A stretch of DNA of 64,000 bases from Pictodentalium vernedei (taxonomy: Eukaryota; Mollusca; Scaphopoda; Dentaliida; Dentaliidae). How positions within the stretch are numbered: position 1 is the stretch's first letter; every line of letters begins with the position of its first letter. The notes under the pieces were generated by a model, which did no database searches, was not told the DNA's origin, and saw only the letters and a list, made by a program, of their open reading frames with translations. Made by a program: the position numbers and the translations under genes. This document shows, piece after piece, positions 1-11,260 of the stretch. Location: the NCBI GenBank assembly GCA_031216915.1, contig CM062297.1, positions 368,045,704 to 368,109,703 of the forward strand. Direction: 5' to 3'.

Positions 1-1059
1 TAGAACATTTTTCGAACTGAGTTTCGAATAAAGCATAATGCGGTATTGCCAAACATTGATAGTTTCCCGCTTTTCCCAGTTGATAGAAAGTATCGCTGCA
101 ACATCGGTGATTACAGATATTTCGTATTATTTATCGATGCAGCGGACAAAATGAAAAGGTGTTTCCTAATTTCGAGTTACTCTCAGCCAAATCTCTGCAG
201 TGTTCTGCGACGAAAATACGAGACGACTCGCATCGTCCAGCGTCTGAATCGTCCTTACACACTTATCTTCTCGAGTCTACCCGTGCTACTAGTAATAATG
301 ACGAACGTTACTGTAGCTGTGGGTTAACACAGCTAAAAAATACATTTGGGTAATTACACCAAACATCACATTATCATTACATTGAGGACAAGGCTTTCGA
401 ATTACCGATCATTTTCTGGTTTTACGGGTTCGTTACTTATGCCATTGGCAAATTAATCTTCTTCAAAATCCTAAAATTCACTTTTTTCCTGAAAAAAATT
501 ATGTGTACCTTTTCTATGCACTTTACCCATTATTTTGATATATAATTCACCTTTCCTTACTTCTCTTATCTGTTTCTGGGGCAGTGGGAAAAATGTCAAC
601 AAATTGACCAAAGTAAGTATGGACGACCCATTAAGATGTTTTTGAAACTTTGCACGATCAATGACCGCCATGAGTTCTAATCAATAAAAGAATTGCTATT
701 TTAAGGAAAATGTTTCTTGTTGGGCAAAAACGCCCAAAGCTTGGTAGGCCAATATCTCATGAACGGAAAAAAACTGTCGACGTAATTTTTTTACAAACTT
801 GTCAGAATTACTCTCGTCTAAAACAAATATAATCATCATTTTTTTTTTTTTTTTTCTGCCACAACTTTTCTCAAAACGGAAAATTATCTCGAAAATCGGT
901 CATTTTGGATTGAAATATCGAGATTTAAATATAATGACCTCTCTAAAAGGGATCCAAATTGAAGGTAGTAATACCGCATTGTAAAAAATCGAACAAATTT
1001 CCTTTCGATTTTTTGTTAATCCAAAATGGCGGCCAAAATATCGAAAAACAATGTTTCGT
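1..1059. other. AT-rich DNA without a recognisable gene
   Basis: No open frame here resembles a known protein. The longest stretches are under 100 codons and show no domain. The last 200 bases contain the phrase 'aaaatggcggccaaaatatcg' type text that grades into the tandem array that follows. A run of T lies at 840-855. I see no RNA gene or clear terminal repeats. Confidence 0.5.
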
Positions 1060-1385
1060 TTTTTCCGGTTTTTATGCGTTTTGTTCAATTTTGAGACGAA
1101 CATTTTTTGTTTTTTACACTCAAAATTTTCGGTCCGGGTTGGACAAAATGTTTGACCCAAATCCGGAAATGAGTTTTGTTTGTTTTTTAATGCGTTCTGG
1201 TCAATTTTGAGAAGAAAAAAAAAATTTACACTGAAAATTTTGGGTCCGAGTGGGACTGAAAATCCGGAAATGAGGTTTTTGTTTTTTATGCGTTTTGATC
1301 AATTTCAAGACAAAAAACAAAACAAATTTTTTTAGCCTGAAAATGTTTTGTTGATGCGTTTTTCTCAATTTTGTGACGAAAAAGC
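1060..1385. repeat. Diverged tandem array, units about 75-125 bp
   Basis: A phrase of the form 'atgcgttttgwtcaattttgagacgaaaaa' followed by 'acactgaaaattttgggtcc' and 'aatccggaaatgag' recurs about four times, starting near 1070, 1190, 1288 and 1354. Unit length varies because A and T runs differ. The array is noncoding; open frames across it are products of the low-complexity sequence. Confidence 0.6.
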
Positions 1386-2036
1386 TCGGGAACAGAAAAT
1401 ACAAGGAAAATCCTGTGTATTGTGCGGGCGCAATCACTTCATCTACTTCAGAAATGTGTTTTCTCGCGCTTCGCAGAAGTGCAAGAGGATATCCTCTTGT
1501 CGACGTGGGAAGCGTGAAGACACTTCAACATTAAGTTATTGCGTCTAAAAGGCTGTTCGGAACGTTGCGCACACGAGCTCATGTTGTATTATAATGAGTT
1601 ATTTTATTATGTTCCAGTCACCTCAAAACATTCAAACAGGAGCAGACGTTAAATTTTTATTTTTGACATTATTGAACATGTTATAATATCATCATTAAGC
1701 AAATTTAGTTTGGAATGGTTACTTTCACTCTGCGTGTAGGTCTCGAAGTAGCCTCGACGAAGCCATCGTATACAGGCGTTCGGCTTTTTTCCCTCGTGTT
1801 GCAGTGTTACTGGGGGAAAATATATGTTTTTTTCTGGGCGACGAGAGTGCTGTTAATCGAGGATTTTGTTGTTGACATAACGTGTTTTGCAGTTTCAATA
1901 TGTTTATTGTTCATCACAACTTGATTTTTGCTGCAGCTCAATAAAACTTTGTGCAATAAAGTCTGCTGTCTATTCGCAACAGTAATTTTGCGAGGTTAAT
2001 TTTTACACCGGCTACATAGATCAAACACCAGAGAAT
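1386..2036. other. No gene seen; two AATAAA signals
   Basis: A 69-codon open frame at 1715-1924 on the plus strand has no recognisable domain. Two polyadenylation-like AATAAA signals lie at about 1941 and 1956. I cannot connect them to an exon. Confidence 0.4.
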
Positions 2037-2259
2037 CCCTTGCCTAACACGAAAGGCAGACAACACTTGCAAACAAAATTCTTGAATAACTATTTTTTTT
2101 TCATTTTTGCATCAAAGACATACGACCTCAACCAGCTCGTTCCAATAAGGGGTCACAAGCTATGTTTTTGGGACAAAGAAAATGAAAAAAAATAATGAAA
2201 ATTGAATGGTGATTTCTTGTAAGTATCACTGACCGTTTTTGTCCATGTTGGGTAAAGGG
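2037..2259. mobile_element. TTAA-flanked palindromic MITE, family A, copy 1
   Basis: The element starts CCCTTGCCTAACACG, after a degraded GAAT flank, and ends GTTGGGTAAAGGG followed by TTAA. The interior has the family signatures: 'aaaggcagacaacacttgc' near the left end, 'gctatgtttttgggacaaa' in the middle, and 'ttgaatggtgattt' near the right end. CCC...GGG ends next to TTAA are the hallmark of piggyBac-type transposition, so this is probably a non-autonomous piggyBac-like element. It carries no coding sequence. Confidence 0.7.
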
Positions 2260-2354
2260 TTAAACCCTGAAGTAGAGATGGGATACGTTTACAATGGTCA
2301 GTAATTTTATATTTCAGCGTAACTTGCTGTCTATTATTTTGATATATACACAGT

Positions 2355-2885
2355 ACGACACACGGATGTGAATGGGTTGATCGATATTGGACGAGTGTCA
2401 GCACGGAGGGATAAAACGAGAGGCCGCAGGCCTAGACTTTTATCCTTCCGCGATGGCACAAGTGCCATATCGATTAACCCATTCACACACGCGTGTCTTT
2501 CTGTGTTTATTACACGCCTTCACGTCTATAAAAAAACAATTATTAGAAGGACACTCAGCAATTAATTTGACAACTATCAATACAAAGAACACATTTTATC
2601 GCCATCCACATTTACGAGGGGAACCCCTGTTACTATTTCGTCCCCTGAGTTCCAATGTGCTCTATGTGCCTACTGGCACATCGAACACATTGGAACTCAT
2701 GAGACGATGTGCAGCTATCGCTAGCTATTCAAATGGTAATTGCGTTGCACGATTTGTAGAAAATTCCAGGGAAATTTCGCTTCTATTTAAAAATAGTCCG
2801 TCAACGATTTCCGTTCAGAACATATGTGCAGAACATATTTTCATTTTCCGCATGGTTTAGTGTTGCTGTAGATGGGGATTACATA
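2355..2885. repeat. Dispersed repeat R1, copy 1
   Basis: About 400 bp of this segment recur in reverse complement at about 44834-45262, including 'ttattacacgccttcacgtc', 'gaacacattttatcgcca' and 'aaaatagtccgtcaacga'. The left part contains inverted CACACGTGTG-type motifs facing each other. A hairpin at about 2649-2698 pairs TGAGTTCCAATGTG with CACATTGGAACTCA. The open frame of 157 codons across it (2387-2860) resembles no protein and is not conserved in the second copy, so I treat it as noncoding. Confidence 0.6.
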
Positions 2886-2954
2886 GAACAGGCGTGTAAT
2901 AAATGGTATTACAATATATCCCTCTTACAAAATGGCTGCTGTAATAATTTCATG

Positions 2955-3296
2955 GGGGAGCGAGGTGGCTCAGTGGTTATGGCATTGGACTTCAAACCGA
3001 GAGGTCCACGATTCGATTCCCGTCAGGGGTAAAAGCGCTTTGTCATTGGGCAAGGCACCTCATTCGGATAGTGCACGGTGGCGCTCTGTACTTAGGCGTA
3101 ATGCATGTCGATAGCGCGCCTGTCATTAGCCAACGCTAACCCTGCTTGTGTGGAGTTGGGGAGTCTGACAGTTGCTCACCATTGCTCGATGGTTCTTTCG
3201 GGTACTCCGGCTTCCACCACCCAACTGTAAAACTGTCCGACTCGAGGTGATCCTGGCTGTTGAAAGTGTCTTCAAACTCCAATAAACAAATAATTA
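2955..3296 (+). mobile_element. tRNA-derived SINE, near full length
   Basis: The 5' part is tRNA-like, with an A-box-like GTGGCTCAGTGGTTATGGC and a B-box-like GGTCCACGATTCGATTCCC, the pol III internal promoter. The body continues through 'tttgtcattgggcaaggcac', 'gcttgtgtggagttgggg' and 'gtactccggcttccacca'. The tail ends in 'ctccaataaacaaataatt'. The same body occurs at 5375-6300 (interrupted), 25086-25442 and 54773-55048. No target duplication was identified. Confidence 0.85.
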
Positions 3297-3568
3297 AATG
3301 ATTACATGGAAAAATTAAAATATTTGACAGATCATTGTGAAATTAGCTTGTGACATATTTGCGATATTTTGGGTGGATATGATTGAGGAATGTATTGAGA
3401 TGGTCCCCAATTTTTACATTAGCTCTCTTGACAGGCAGACTTTTCGTGACAGTCATGGAAAGCAGGTACCTCTTGATTTTCATGATGTTGTCGTGTACTG
3501 TCTCCATACACATGACATGTGTAGGGTATTCAGTCTTTACTTCAACACAAACCCTTGTGATTTAATGA

Positions 3569-4606
3569 TTGAATATGGCAAATGCAAATGTAAGAAGACA
3601 TTTGTCTGATGCAGAAATGTGGCGGACTGTAGGGATGGTGGAGCAAGAGGCTACCCATCGTCCGGTTGATGAAGACCTTGGTGTGCATCATACGGTGATC
3701 AACAGAGCCTGGGTAAGATTTCAGCGGTATGGCACACCAGTAAGGCGGCATGTTGGTGGCAGAGACAGGGCAACATCTGCAGCTGAAGACCGGTTTTTGA
3801 TCATTCAGGCCCGTTGGAACCGCTTTGTCACAGCAACATCCCAGCTTCGCAGTGACCTTCAGAATGCATCCGGGGTAAATGTTTCGACGCAGACTATCCG
3901 GGCAAGGTTGCACGAAGGTGGTCTCCGATCGAGAAGACCATGTATTCGCATTCCGCGGTCCCACAATCACCGCCAGGGACAATATGAATGGGCCATGGAC
4001 CACGTTGGATGGACCAGAGAAGATTGGCGACCTGCCCTTTTTACAGATGAGTCAAGACCACGCAAATTGGCGGTCTAGGGTATGGAGAAGACCAGGAGAG
4101 CGATTCCATGCAGCCAACATTGCTGAGAATGACCGCTATGGTGGAGGGTCAGTCAAGGTATGGGGCGGCATCAGAAGGGATGGACGTACAGAGCTCTGTG
4201 TCTTTGAACGTGGTATATTGACTGCACATCGGTATATTGATGCGCTCCTGAATGTCCACGTCAGATTGTTTGCAGATGCAGGGGTTATAGATTCATTCTG
4301 ATGGACGATAATGCCCGTCCTCATGTTGCCCATGCTGTCGGGGGAGCACCGACAGAGAGAGGGGATTGAGCGTATGAACTGGCCAGCAAGATCCCCTGAC
4401 CTCAATCCAATCGAACATGTCAGGAATGAGTTGCAGCTTGCAATTTCAGCCCGTCCAGTCCAACCAAGAAGTGTCCAGGAGCTTGGTGCCATGCTGGTCA
4501 AGAATGGAACAACATCCCACAAAGGACCACCAGGAACCCGATTGGGAGCCTGAGAAGGCGTTATCAAGCTGTTATTAACAGTAATGGGTTTCATACTCGA
4601 TATTGA
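3569..4606 (+). pseudogene. Tc1-like (DD34E) transposase, decayed
   Basis: The protein would cut and paste its own element at TA sites. The N-terminal 170 codons are open from ATG at 3569 and contain the paired helix-turn-helix region, including the HLSDAEMWRTVGMV start and RARLHEGGLRSRRP before the catalytic core. Catalytic landmarks follow: LFTDES (first Asp, about 4041), MDDNARPHVAH (second Asp, about 4302) and SPDLNPIEH (Glu, about 4405). They lie in different frames, so there are at least two or three frame changes, the first just after LFTDES. The C-terminus ends GFHTRY at 4606. The spacing of about 345 codons is normal for the family. I could not find convincing terminal inverted repeats. 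Confidence 0.85.
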
Positions 4607-5130
4607 ACCCATACCAGTTCGCTCCGTCAACCTTTTGGCAAATTGAAAAATTTCCTCTTTTACCAATAATACCCATTTTACATGGTTATCGTATTCAAAA
4701 GCTAAAAAATAATGTCAAACACAAACAAAGTCTCAATTTCTGTACTTAAATCATTGAATATATAATTAAATAAAAAATATATACACTTTTCATTACAATA
4801 TTTTGACTAAAACGTAAAACAGGTAGTTGCATATACTTGGTGCTCAGCAAACTTTGAGTAGTATATTATCAGAAATAGTAAAGTATATTATAATTACAAA
4901 GTAAATACCTATATGTTTTGAGGGAGATTAAAAAGAAATATTTATTGTAATCACTATTCTTTTCTGTTTTTCAGGTCCAGATTGTAATATTCGGTTCTGA
5001 AATCCAAATACAGTTGAAAAAAGCTAGAGTTTTGCAACAATTATGAAAGCGTTTTGTCTGCAGTAACACCTAGAAATAAAGATTCATCCAAGATTTAAAA
5101 CTGCAATTATTTGCATTTTTAGTGATGAAA
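4607..5130. other. AT-rich spacer, no gene seen
   Basis: It may contain the 3' end of the Tc1-like element, but no inverted match to the upstream flank was found. No other feature is visible. Confidence 0.4.
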
Positions 5131-5171
5131 TGAGAGTGTGGATGCTCAGTGGTTATGGCACTGGACTTTAA
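5131..5171 (+). mobile_element. SINE 5' head fragment
   Basis: The first 40 bases of the SINE (GAGTGTGG.TGCTCAGTGG through GGCACTGGACTT) stop exactly where a TTAA MITE begins at 5172. The same head reappears at 5375, just after the MITE. Confidence 0.7.
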
Positions 5172-5371
5172 CCCTTTACCTAACATGAGAAGCAGACGAC
5201 ACTTTGCAAAACAAATTCTTGAATAACTATTTTTTTCAATTTTTGTCTAAAAAATAGGTTATGACCCGTCATTGGAACGAGCTCGACGAGCTCGTTCCAA
5301 CGAGGGGTCATAACCTATGTTTTTGAGACAAAAAATGAAAATATATTGAAAATTATTTGGCGATTTTTGAG
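5172..5371. mobile_element. TTAA palindromic MITE, family A, copy 2, 3' truncated
   Basis: TTAA is followed by CCCTTTACCTAACATGAGAAG, and then by the typical palindrome centred on ACGAGCTCGACGAGCTCGT near 5284. The right end stops at 'ggcgatttttgag' about 40 bp short of the expected GTTGGGTAAAGGG terminus and runs into SINE sequence. The interior is close to the complete copy at 43007-43239. Confidence 0.75.
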
Positions 5372-5374
5372 TGG

Positions 5375-6300
5375 TGACATGAGAGTGTGGTGGCTCAATG
5401 GTTATGGCACTGGACTTCAAACCGAAAGGTTAACGGTTCGATCCTAACTAGAGATGGGCGATATTGGAATTTGAATTTTAAGTTCGGTGTCGATTTTCGG
5501 TATTGATAGTGAGATCAACATTGGCATTCCTCGCCAGCACAAATCATATCTATAGTAATTTTATAACTTATTCCAAACACATCGTAACCTGTAAAGGCAT
5601 ACTTCGGTTTTTTGCAATGTCATGTCTTTAACATGCCACCATTAGGAGGCCCGGCTGACAATAGACCAATCCCTTGGGTAGTGCTTTCCTTTCTTGTTAG
5701 GTTTTGGCTTCCTTAACAGTCTTGATTAGAAATCCTTGCTAAGCAACTAGACATGTGCAGGTTTTAGTCCAGTGGGAATTCAGGATAATTCCCAAGTCCT
5801 GTAAGGGTTAACAAAACTGAAAAGAAAATCAGTCACTTCTTTCATGAAAATGAACACTGTCACTGCCACCATGCCTCCACAATACCATATAAATGGCTAT
5901 TGTATCAAAATTTGAAAATACAGATGATTTCGGTATTCAATGATTGGTTCGGTTCGTTTTTTTGTTATCCACGGGATATCGGTATCAATTTGGTTTTTCG
6001 GTATATTGTCCGTCTCCAATCCTGAGAAGTGGTAACTGCGTTGGGTCCGTGGACAGGTTACTTAATCCTTATTTCCCATGTGTGGGTCATGTTGGCGCTG
6101 TGTACTAAGGCATATTGCGAGTCGATTGTAACTCTGCATGTGCAGGGTAAATAATCTTGAAGTGTCTGGCAAGTGCTCGCCGCTGCTCAGCGATTCTCCC
6201 CTGTGTCAGGAGTTTCCCCCTTCCGTGAAACTGTCCGACATGATGTGACCTTGTCTATTGAAAGTGCCGTTAAACTCCAGTAAACCAACAAACAAGTGGG
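5375..6300 (+). mobile_element. SINE split by a hAT-like insertion
   Basis: The SINE head (5375-5448) covers the tRNA-like region up to the B box. The body resumes at 6019 and ends near 6297 with 'aaactccagtaaaccaac'. The interruption is the element at 5449-6018, flanked by ATCCTAAC and ATCCTGAG, an imperfect 8-bp duplication of SINE sequence. The SINE therefore predates the hAT-like element. Confidence 0.8.
5449..6018. mobile_element. hAT-like non-autonomous element, copy 1
   Basis: The left end is TAGAGATGGGCGATATTGG. The right end reads CGGTATATTGTCCGTCTCCA, whose complement begins TGGAGACGGACAATATACCG. Flanks form an 8-bp duplication (6 of 8 bases agree). YAGRGRTGGGCAATAT-type ends with 8-bp target sites are typical of hAT transposons. 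The 570-bp interior has no transposase. A second copy in opposite orientation lies at 7550-8149. Confidence 0.75.
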
Positions 6301-6752
6301 AAAAATGTTTCAGTTCTGGTTGGCGTTGCAGATGATGACTCTGCAGTATCTATGCCAAATGATTTTAGAAATGTCTTGTTTGTGCTTGTTGTTGGTGTTG
6401 GCTCTGTTGTTGTAGTAGTTTTAGATTAGCAATTCAGCCTTTCAGTCTCAAAGGGTTGTATGCATAAATTGGTAGTGATTTTGTTGACTGATTTGTGCTG
6501 AACCGTGAATGGTAGATTCAAGGATTTTTTATACAATGGGGAGTTGTTAAATGAACAAAGTCAGAGAATTGCTTGATTCAAAAGTATATGTATTCATCTT
6601 TGGCAGACACAGGGTGATGTCGCACTCGGCTACCAACTAATATCCTTCCTTGATGAACCAGTATCAACTTCAGGACCTAACAAGCACATTTGCAGCTCAT
6701 GTGTTAGAAGCGCACTCGTCAAGTAGTCGAGTACGAAATCATATATCTTTAA
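6301..6752. other. No gene seen
   Basis: Unremarkable sequence with 'gttgttgttggtgttggctctgttgttg' style low complexity near 6390-6420 and no open frame of note. Confidence 0.4.
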
Positions 6753-6993
6753 TACTTTACCCAGGCCAGATAGCAGGCGGCGCCTACAAAAACATTTCTT
6801 GAATAGCTAAAATATTTCCTTCTTGCCTCATAACATTGCTAATGGGAATGCATTGGAACGAGTGTCACGAGTTTGTTCCAATGGGTGTTCGTGAGCTATG
6901 TTTTTGAGACAAAAATTTAAAACATCATAAAATTTTAATGGCGATTTTTATGAACAGCACGAGTCGTGTACAGCCGTTAGATTAGATAAAGGT
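6753..6993. mobile_element. TTAA palindromic MITE, family A, copy 3, degraded
   Basis: The element is flanked by TTAA on the left (6749-6752) and TTAA on the right (6994-6997). Ends have drifted (TACTTTACCCAGG and GATAAAGGT). The core TTGGAACGAG...TTGTTCCAA and 'gagctatgtttttgagacaaaa' identify family A. Confidence 0.6.
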
Positions 6994-7012
6994 TTAACTA
7001 CTGTTACACCCT

Positions 7013-7133
7013 TGCCTGCAGCCAGGATCAGATTGTGTCGGACAGTTTTACGTGTGCAAAAAACAGAGTAATCGGTGAGAACCACTGAACAGAGGAGAGC
7101 AAGTGTCACCCTCCCCAACGTACTAACTTAGTT
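7013..7133 (-). mobile_element. SINE 3'-body fragment
   Basis: On the minus strand it matches the SINE body: 'cggacagttttacg', 'gagaaccactgaacag' and 'caacgtactaactta' correspond to the region shared by the SINEs at 25086 and 54773. Head and tail are missing. Confidence 0.65.
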
Positions 7134-7549
7134 TTCTACCGACATGTGCCCCTTCCAGTGCAAAAGCCTAAAATATATTGGGTTCAGTGAAAAGGGCTCA
7201 GCCCTTCCATCCATCACTGTTTTATCCATTGTCACAATTAGCGCACTCCCAGAACACTCCATGCTCCCAACCCACCAGTGAAATGTGTAATGTAAGGTAT
7301 TCGACGCTGTTATGTGGCCTGGAACCAGTCTATCCTTTAAATAGTCATCGACTATGTTTTAGATTCAGTCGTCCGGAATATTTCAGTTGATCGGAAAAGT
7401 GAACCGTCGGTTCGCATTTCAGATAAATTGAAATATTTCAGACGATTTAATCAAAAAGTACCAGAAGTATTCATTTTCTAGGAAACAACTACGAGGAATG
7501 TTTCTCAACCGAGAATTGATTTGACCAAATTATTAATGATAATATGAAT

Positions 7550-8149
7550 TAGAGATGGGCAATATTCCGAAAAATCGAACCGATACCGATATTCTGGGGA
7601 TATCGAAAAACCGATCCGAACCAATCATTGAATGCCGAAACCGTCTGAATTTTCAAATTTTCCTACATTCGCAACTGATAAGGCCTATTTGATGCTTGAT
7701 AACAGCTAAAGGGTTCCTTTTCAAGAAAAAAGGGCCAGGGCAATTGCCCTGAATTCCCACTAGACTACAAACTGTACATGTCCAGTCGCTTTGCGGTGAT
7801 TTCCAGCAAAGTCTTGTCTGCTTAAACAGGCAGACAAGACTTGACCAGAAATCATTGCCCAGGTCATATGTCTATTGTCAGCAGGACCTCCTAAAATGGT
7901 GTGCGTTGATATGATTTGTGTTGGCGAAACACTCCAATGCTGAACTCACTAGGAGTGACATTTGTAGCACTGTGGTAGGATGATCCAAGAACAACTTGTT
8001 CCTTATTTTCCTGAGGTGAATTTCCCTTTGGCACTATCAGTAAATCTCCGTCATGTCAGATACTGAATACCGAATCGATACCGCGATATACCCCCATAAA
8101 AATACCGAAACGGACACCGAACTCAAAATTCCAATACCGCCCTTCTCCA
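7550..8149. mobile_element. hAT-like non-autonomous element, copy 2
   Basis: It starts TAGAGATGGGCAATATTCCG and ends CCAATACCGCCCTTCTCCA. The 8-bp flanks ATATGAAT and ATATGATT agree at 7 of 8 positions. The interior is the reverse complement of the copy at 5449-6018 ('gtgtccgtttcggta', 'caccgaactcaaaattcc'). It is 600 bp long and has no coding sequence. Confidence 0.75.
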
Positions 8150-9878
8150 ATATGATTATACGTAAAACATGATGAAGGACCTCACAGATTTTACAAATCG
8201 GTACAAAAATGTAAATGTAATATGGGTTCAAATTCCGACATTAGCTTGTTCAAAATTATAAGTTCATGGTTCAGACAGAATTAGTTTGCCTTTCCGAGCT
8301 GTTACAGGTGTTTGGTGAACATCATGTTTTGCAAAGACCTTGGCCTTCTAATAATCTTCCTCCACACCAATGAAGGTGTGACATGGTATGATTAGAAAAT
8401 TGCCTTTAGCTATGGTCCAAAAAGGTATCCATCAACAAGAGGTTCCAAGGGACCACCTTTTTACGAAGAGCTTCAAATAGTTTTCAAAATAATTAATTAA
8501 TTGCCTATTAATTTTTTATTTATTTTATGTTTCCCCATTAGAAATCATGTTATCATGGGGTAAGGGTAAGGGTGTGGGTTTGTGGGGTGGTTGTGTTCAG
8601 ATGCAAATGTTGTGGCTGGCACCCTTCCAAATGTCCCAAGTTGCTATATAGAAATTTGGGAAGTGTGAAGAATCATTGTTTAGATGCGATATACAATGGG
8701 AAATAATTTATATCGGGTCGTTTGCAAGAAAACGTTTTTGATTGCCGTGGCAGTTGCCCACAGCTGAAACGTCTACGTATCCATCACCAGAACAACACCG
8801 GTTACACCCTCAAACATAACACTAGACGTTCGAATGATTTGAAGAAACGTGTCAGTCAACCTTACAAATGCATGGATGCCGACATCGCACATGGGAGCAT
8901 TTAGAAAAGTGGTTGGATGCAAAGTATTATTTGTAAAGTTTTCTCCTTTACCAGCAGTGTTGAAATCTGAGGCCCCAAATCTCCATGACACCACATCATA
9001 GGCCACCAGGGGGTTGATTTAAATATATATGTATTACGTGCGCACTGAGCTTGCACATAATCTTTTATCGCGATCAGACTCGTTTTTGGGGACGTATAGC
9101 TACGAGTTGCGATTGCGCGACGAGTAGATTTTAACCCCCCCCCCCCCTTGAAAAAATCGCTTTAAATACCATTTAGTCAACAAAACCCATAACCATCACT
9201 TCTCAAAAGTAGTTGCTAACAAACAAAAAGGCACGCTCAAGTGATCAAAGCAATTGGTCTCCATTTTCAATTCTCTCAACCCAACAAACGAGAAGAAATT
9301 CTTCTATTGTATTAAACAATAATCAAACTCAGCCCAAGTATGCTTTTTCCGCCAGGCAAATTCAGTTCATTTCATGAGGTCGCCCAAGGGATAGATAGGT
9401 GGTTTACGAAAATAACTAGGGAATTATAATTTGTAGTGCGCAAGAATCCCTTTAAATACATGACGTCACTTCATTCATAATTTTTATAAGCGTGCAAACC
9501 ACAACGAGATTGACGTTACGTCTCAAAATTGTCTCTCTTTAACTTTCTGTTTCTTCGATTCATCTTCTTTTTTTCGTTTTAGTGTTTTGCATGGTGGGTT
9601 GTTTAAGCACTAGATAGATCGTGCAGATCCCTGCAACATCGAAGATATGTTAAGGCAAACTAAATGCATCGTTCGTTGCAGCATTATAAGTTTTTAAGGG
9701 GAATGACATGTGATCGTCAGTACCACTGACATAGTCTGCCATGCTTTCGTTTCTCGTGAAGTCATGTGACTTTTATCGCTTCCGATACAAGATCTTTTAT
9801 CGCCAATTTTTTATCGCTAATGATACTGCAGTTTGCGATTGCGTTTTTAGGTAAATGGTAGATAAATTTGAACAGTAT
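8150..9878. other. Long stretch without a recognisable gene
   Basis: Only short open frames occur, none with a recognisable domain. A run of C lies near 9137-9148. Two patches share the words 'cttttatcgc' and 'tttgcgattgcg' (9060-9125 and 9770-9845), suggesting a weak ancient repeat. Near 8930-8990, 'gcagtgttgaaatctgaggcccc' resembles a phrase in the tandem array at 10.1-11.3 kb. Confidence 0.4.
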
Positions 9879-10113
9879 GTGGAGAGTGGATTGTAACTAA
9901 ATCACCCGTGGAGTGGAGTTATCATCCAAAGTATCACTTTCAAATTTTGTACATGTGGACAAACAACACAATGTTTCAGCCAATGGGCCTCCGGGTTCAA
10001 CCCGGAGGTCCATTGGCTGAGACTTTGCTTGTAATGATTTGCAACAAGTTTGAAATTATTGCTTTGGTGGAATCTCCACTCTACGGGTAATTTAGTAATA
10101 ATACACTCTCCAC
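9879..10113. mobile_element. Palindromic MITE with inverted ends
   Basis: The left end GTGGAGAGTGGATTGTAACT and, further in, CACCCGTGGAGTGGAG pair with CTCCACTCTACGGGTAATTT and ATACACTCTCCAC at the right. The centre is a strong hairpin (9977-10019): CAGCCAATGGGCCTCCGGGT, TCA, then its near-perfect complement. The length is 235 bp. The flanks read AGTAT on the left and GTATT on the right, so the target duplication is unresolved. No coding capacity. Confidence 0.65.
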
Positions 10114-10119
10114 GTATTG

Positions 10120-11260
10120 TATATCACAAGTTATGTATCAAACATTGAAGTATTTAGAACAGTAGTTTAGAAATTCTGTTTCGATTTGCTTCTTACACAC
10201 TTGTTAAAATCTGTGAGCCCCCATGGCATCCCTAACTGTGCTCCTCCGAGCTGAATTGAATAAACGTGTAATTCATCCACACAGAGATGTTACTTATCAA
10301 ACATGGAAGCAACGTGAGCCGTGATTTGGGAAATGATGACTTTTTAATGTATTCTCAAATACCCAAAGTGTTAAAACATGGGATCCATTGAGACCCCTAC
10401 ACTGGACCCGAACGCCTCGATTCTAACAAACGTGTAAATAATCCACTTGAAGACGTTATATATCAAACATTATAAAAGAGTTAGCATTTGGGGAAGTATG
10501 TGGGGGAGATAATTTGCCCAGTGCTGGAATATGAGGGTCTCACGACTCCCAAAAGGTATGAATCCCTCAATGAAAGCGGCTTGATTTCACCAAGCTCGTA
10601 AAAGATCCTTACATAGATGTTAAATATCAAACAGGATTCAATCATTTGGGGCAGTCCTATGAGAAAAGATGTCCTTTTAAAGGTTTTCACCATTACTCAT
10701 GGTGTTGAAACCTCGGGCTCCATAACATCCCAAGATTTGACTTCAGGAGCTAGATTGGAAGAAAATTGTAAACCATCCTTACAAAGATGTTACATATATG
10801 CATCAAACATGGAAACCTCTGGAGAAGATGTATGGGAAGGGACGCGATAACAGGATGCAAGCCGAGTGGTTGAATTGCTTATCCTCTTCGTGGTTCAAAT
10901 CTGATTATCGGCCCTATTACCTATTTATTCTATATATTAACATCAGTCTCCAAAACATGATTTCTCTCGGGTTGAGAGGTCAGGAGGGATGGACGGGGTC
11001 TAGGTCCGAGGACTGAAAAATATTTCACAATTATTACAGCAGTTTTGTGTTGTGGCATGTGAAGCTTGTCACCACTAGAACTAGATTACCCTATTGGTAG
11101 TTATGTATTCACATTTGTCACTTACTGATATCATTCTTCCATTCCAGTGGAATATGAGGGTCTCACACAAATGTGTTCCAAAAATGATCTTTGAATGAAG
11201 GGATTGTTTTTGAAGAGGTGGTAAAACCTTCCAAATACCAGTGAATCGAAATGCATTATA
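10120..11260. repeat. Diverged tandem array, period about 155-170 bp
   Basis: The phrase 'agatgttayatatcaaacatgg' recurs near 10130, 10283, 10446, 10614 and 10785. A second phrase, 'ggaatatgagggtctcac', occurs at about 10527 and 11152. Units are strongly diverged, so the array is old. Open frames within it are incidental. Confidence 0.6.

Noticed and set aside
1553-1981. Possible solo LTR (TG...CA ends, AATAAA near the right end)
   Set aside because: No matching 4-6 bp target duplication, primer-binding site or second copy in the window; the ends could be chance.
2387-2860. 157-codon plus-strand frame
   Set aside because: It lies on dispersed repeat R1; the second copy does not keep the frame.
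2960-3030. tRNA gene
   Set aside because: The A- and B-box-like region belongs to a tRNA-derived SINE with the same body and tail as other copies; no complete cloverleaf was seen.
3542-4003. 153-codon minus-strand frame
   Set aside because: It is the antisense of the Tc1-like transposase and has no domain of its own. The same applies to the frame at 4136-4666.
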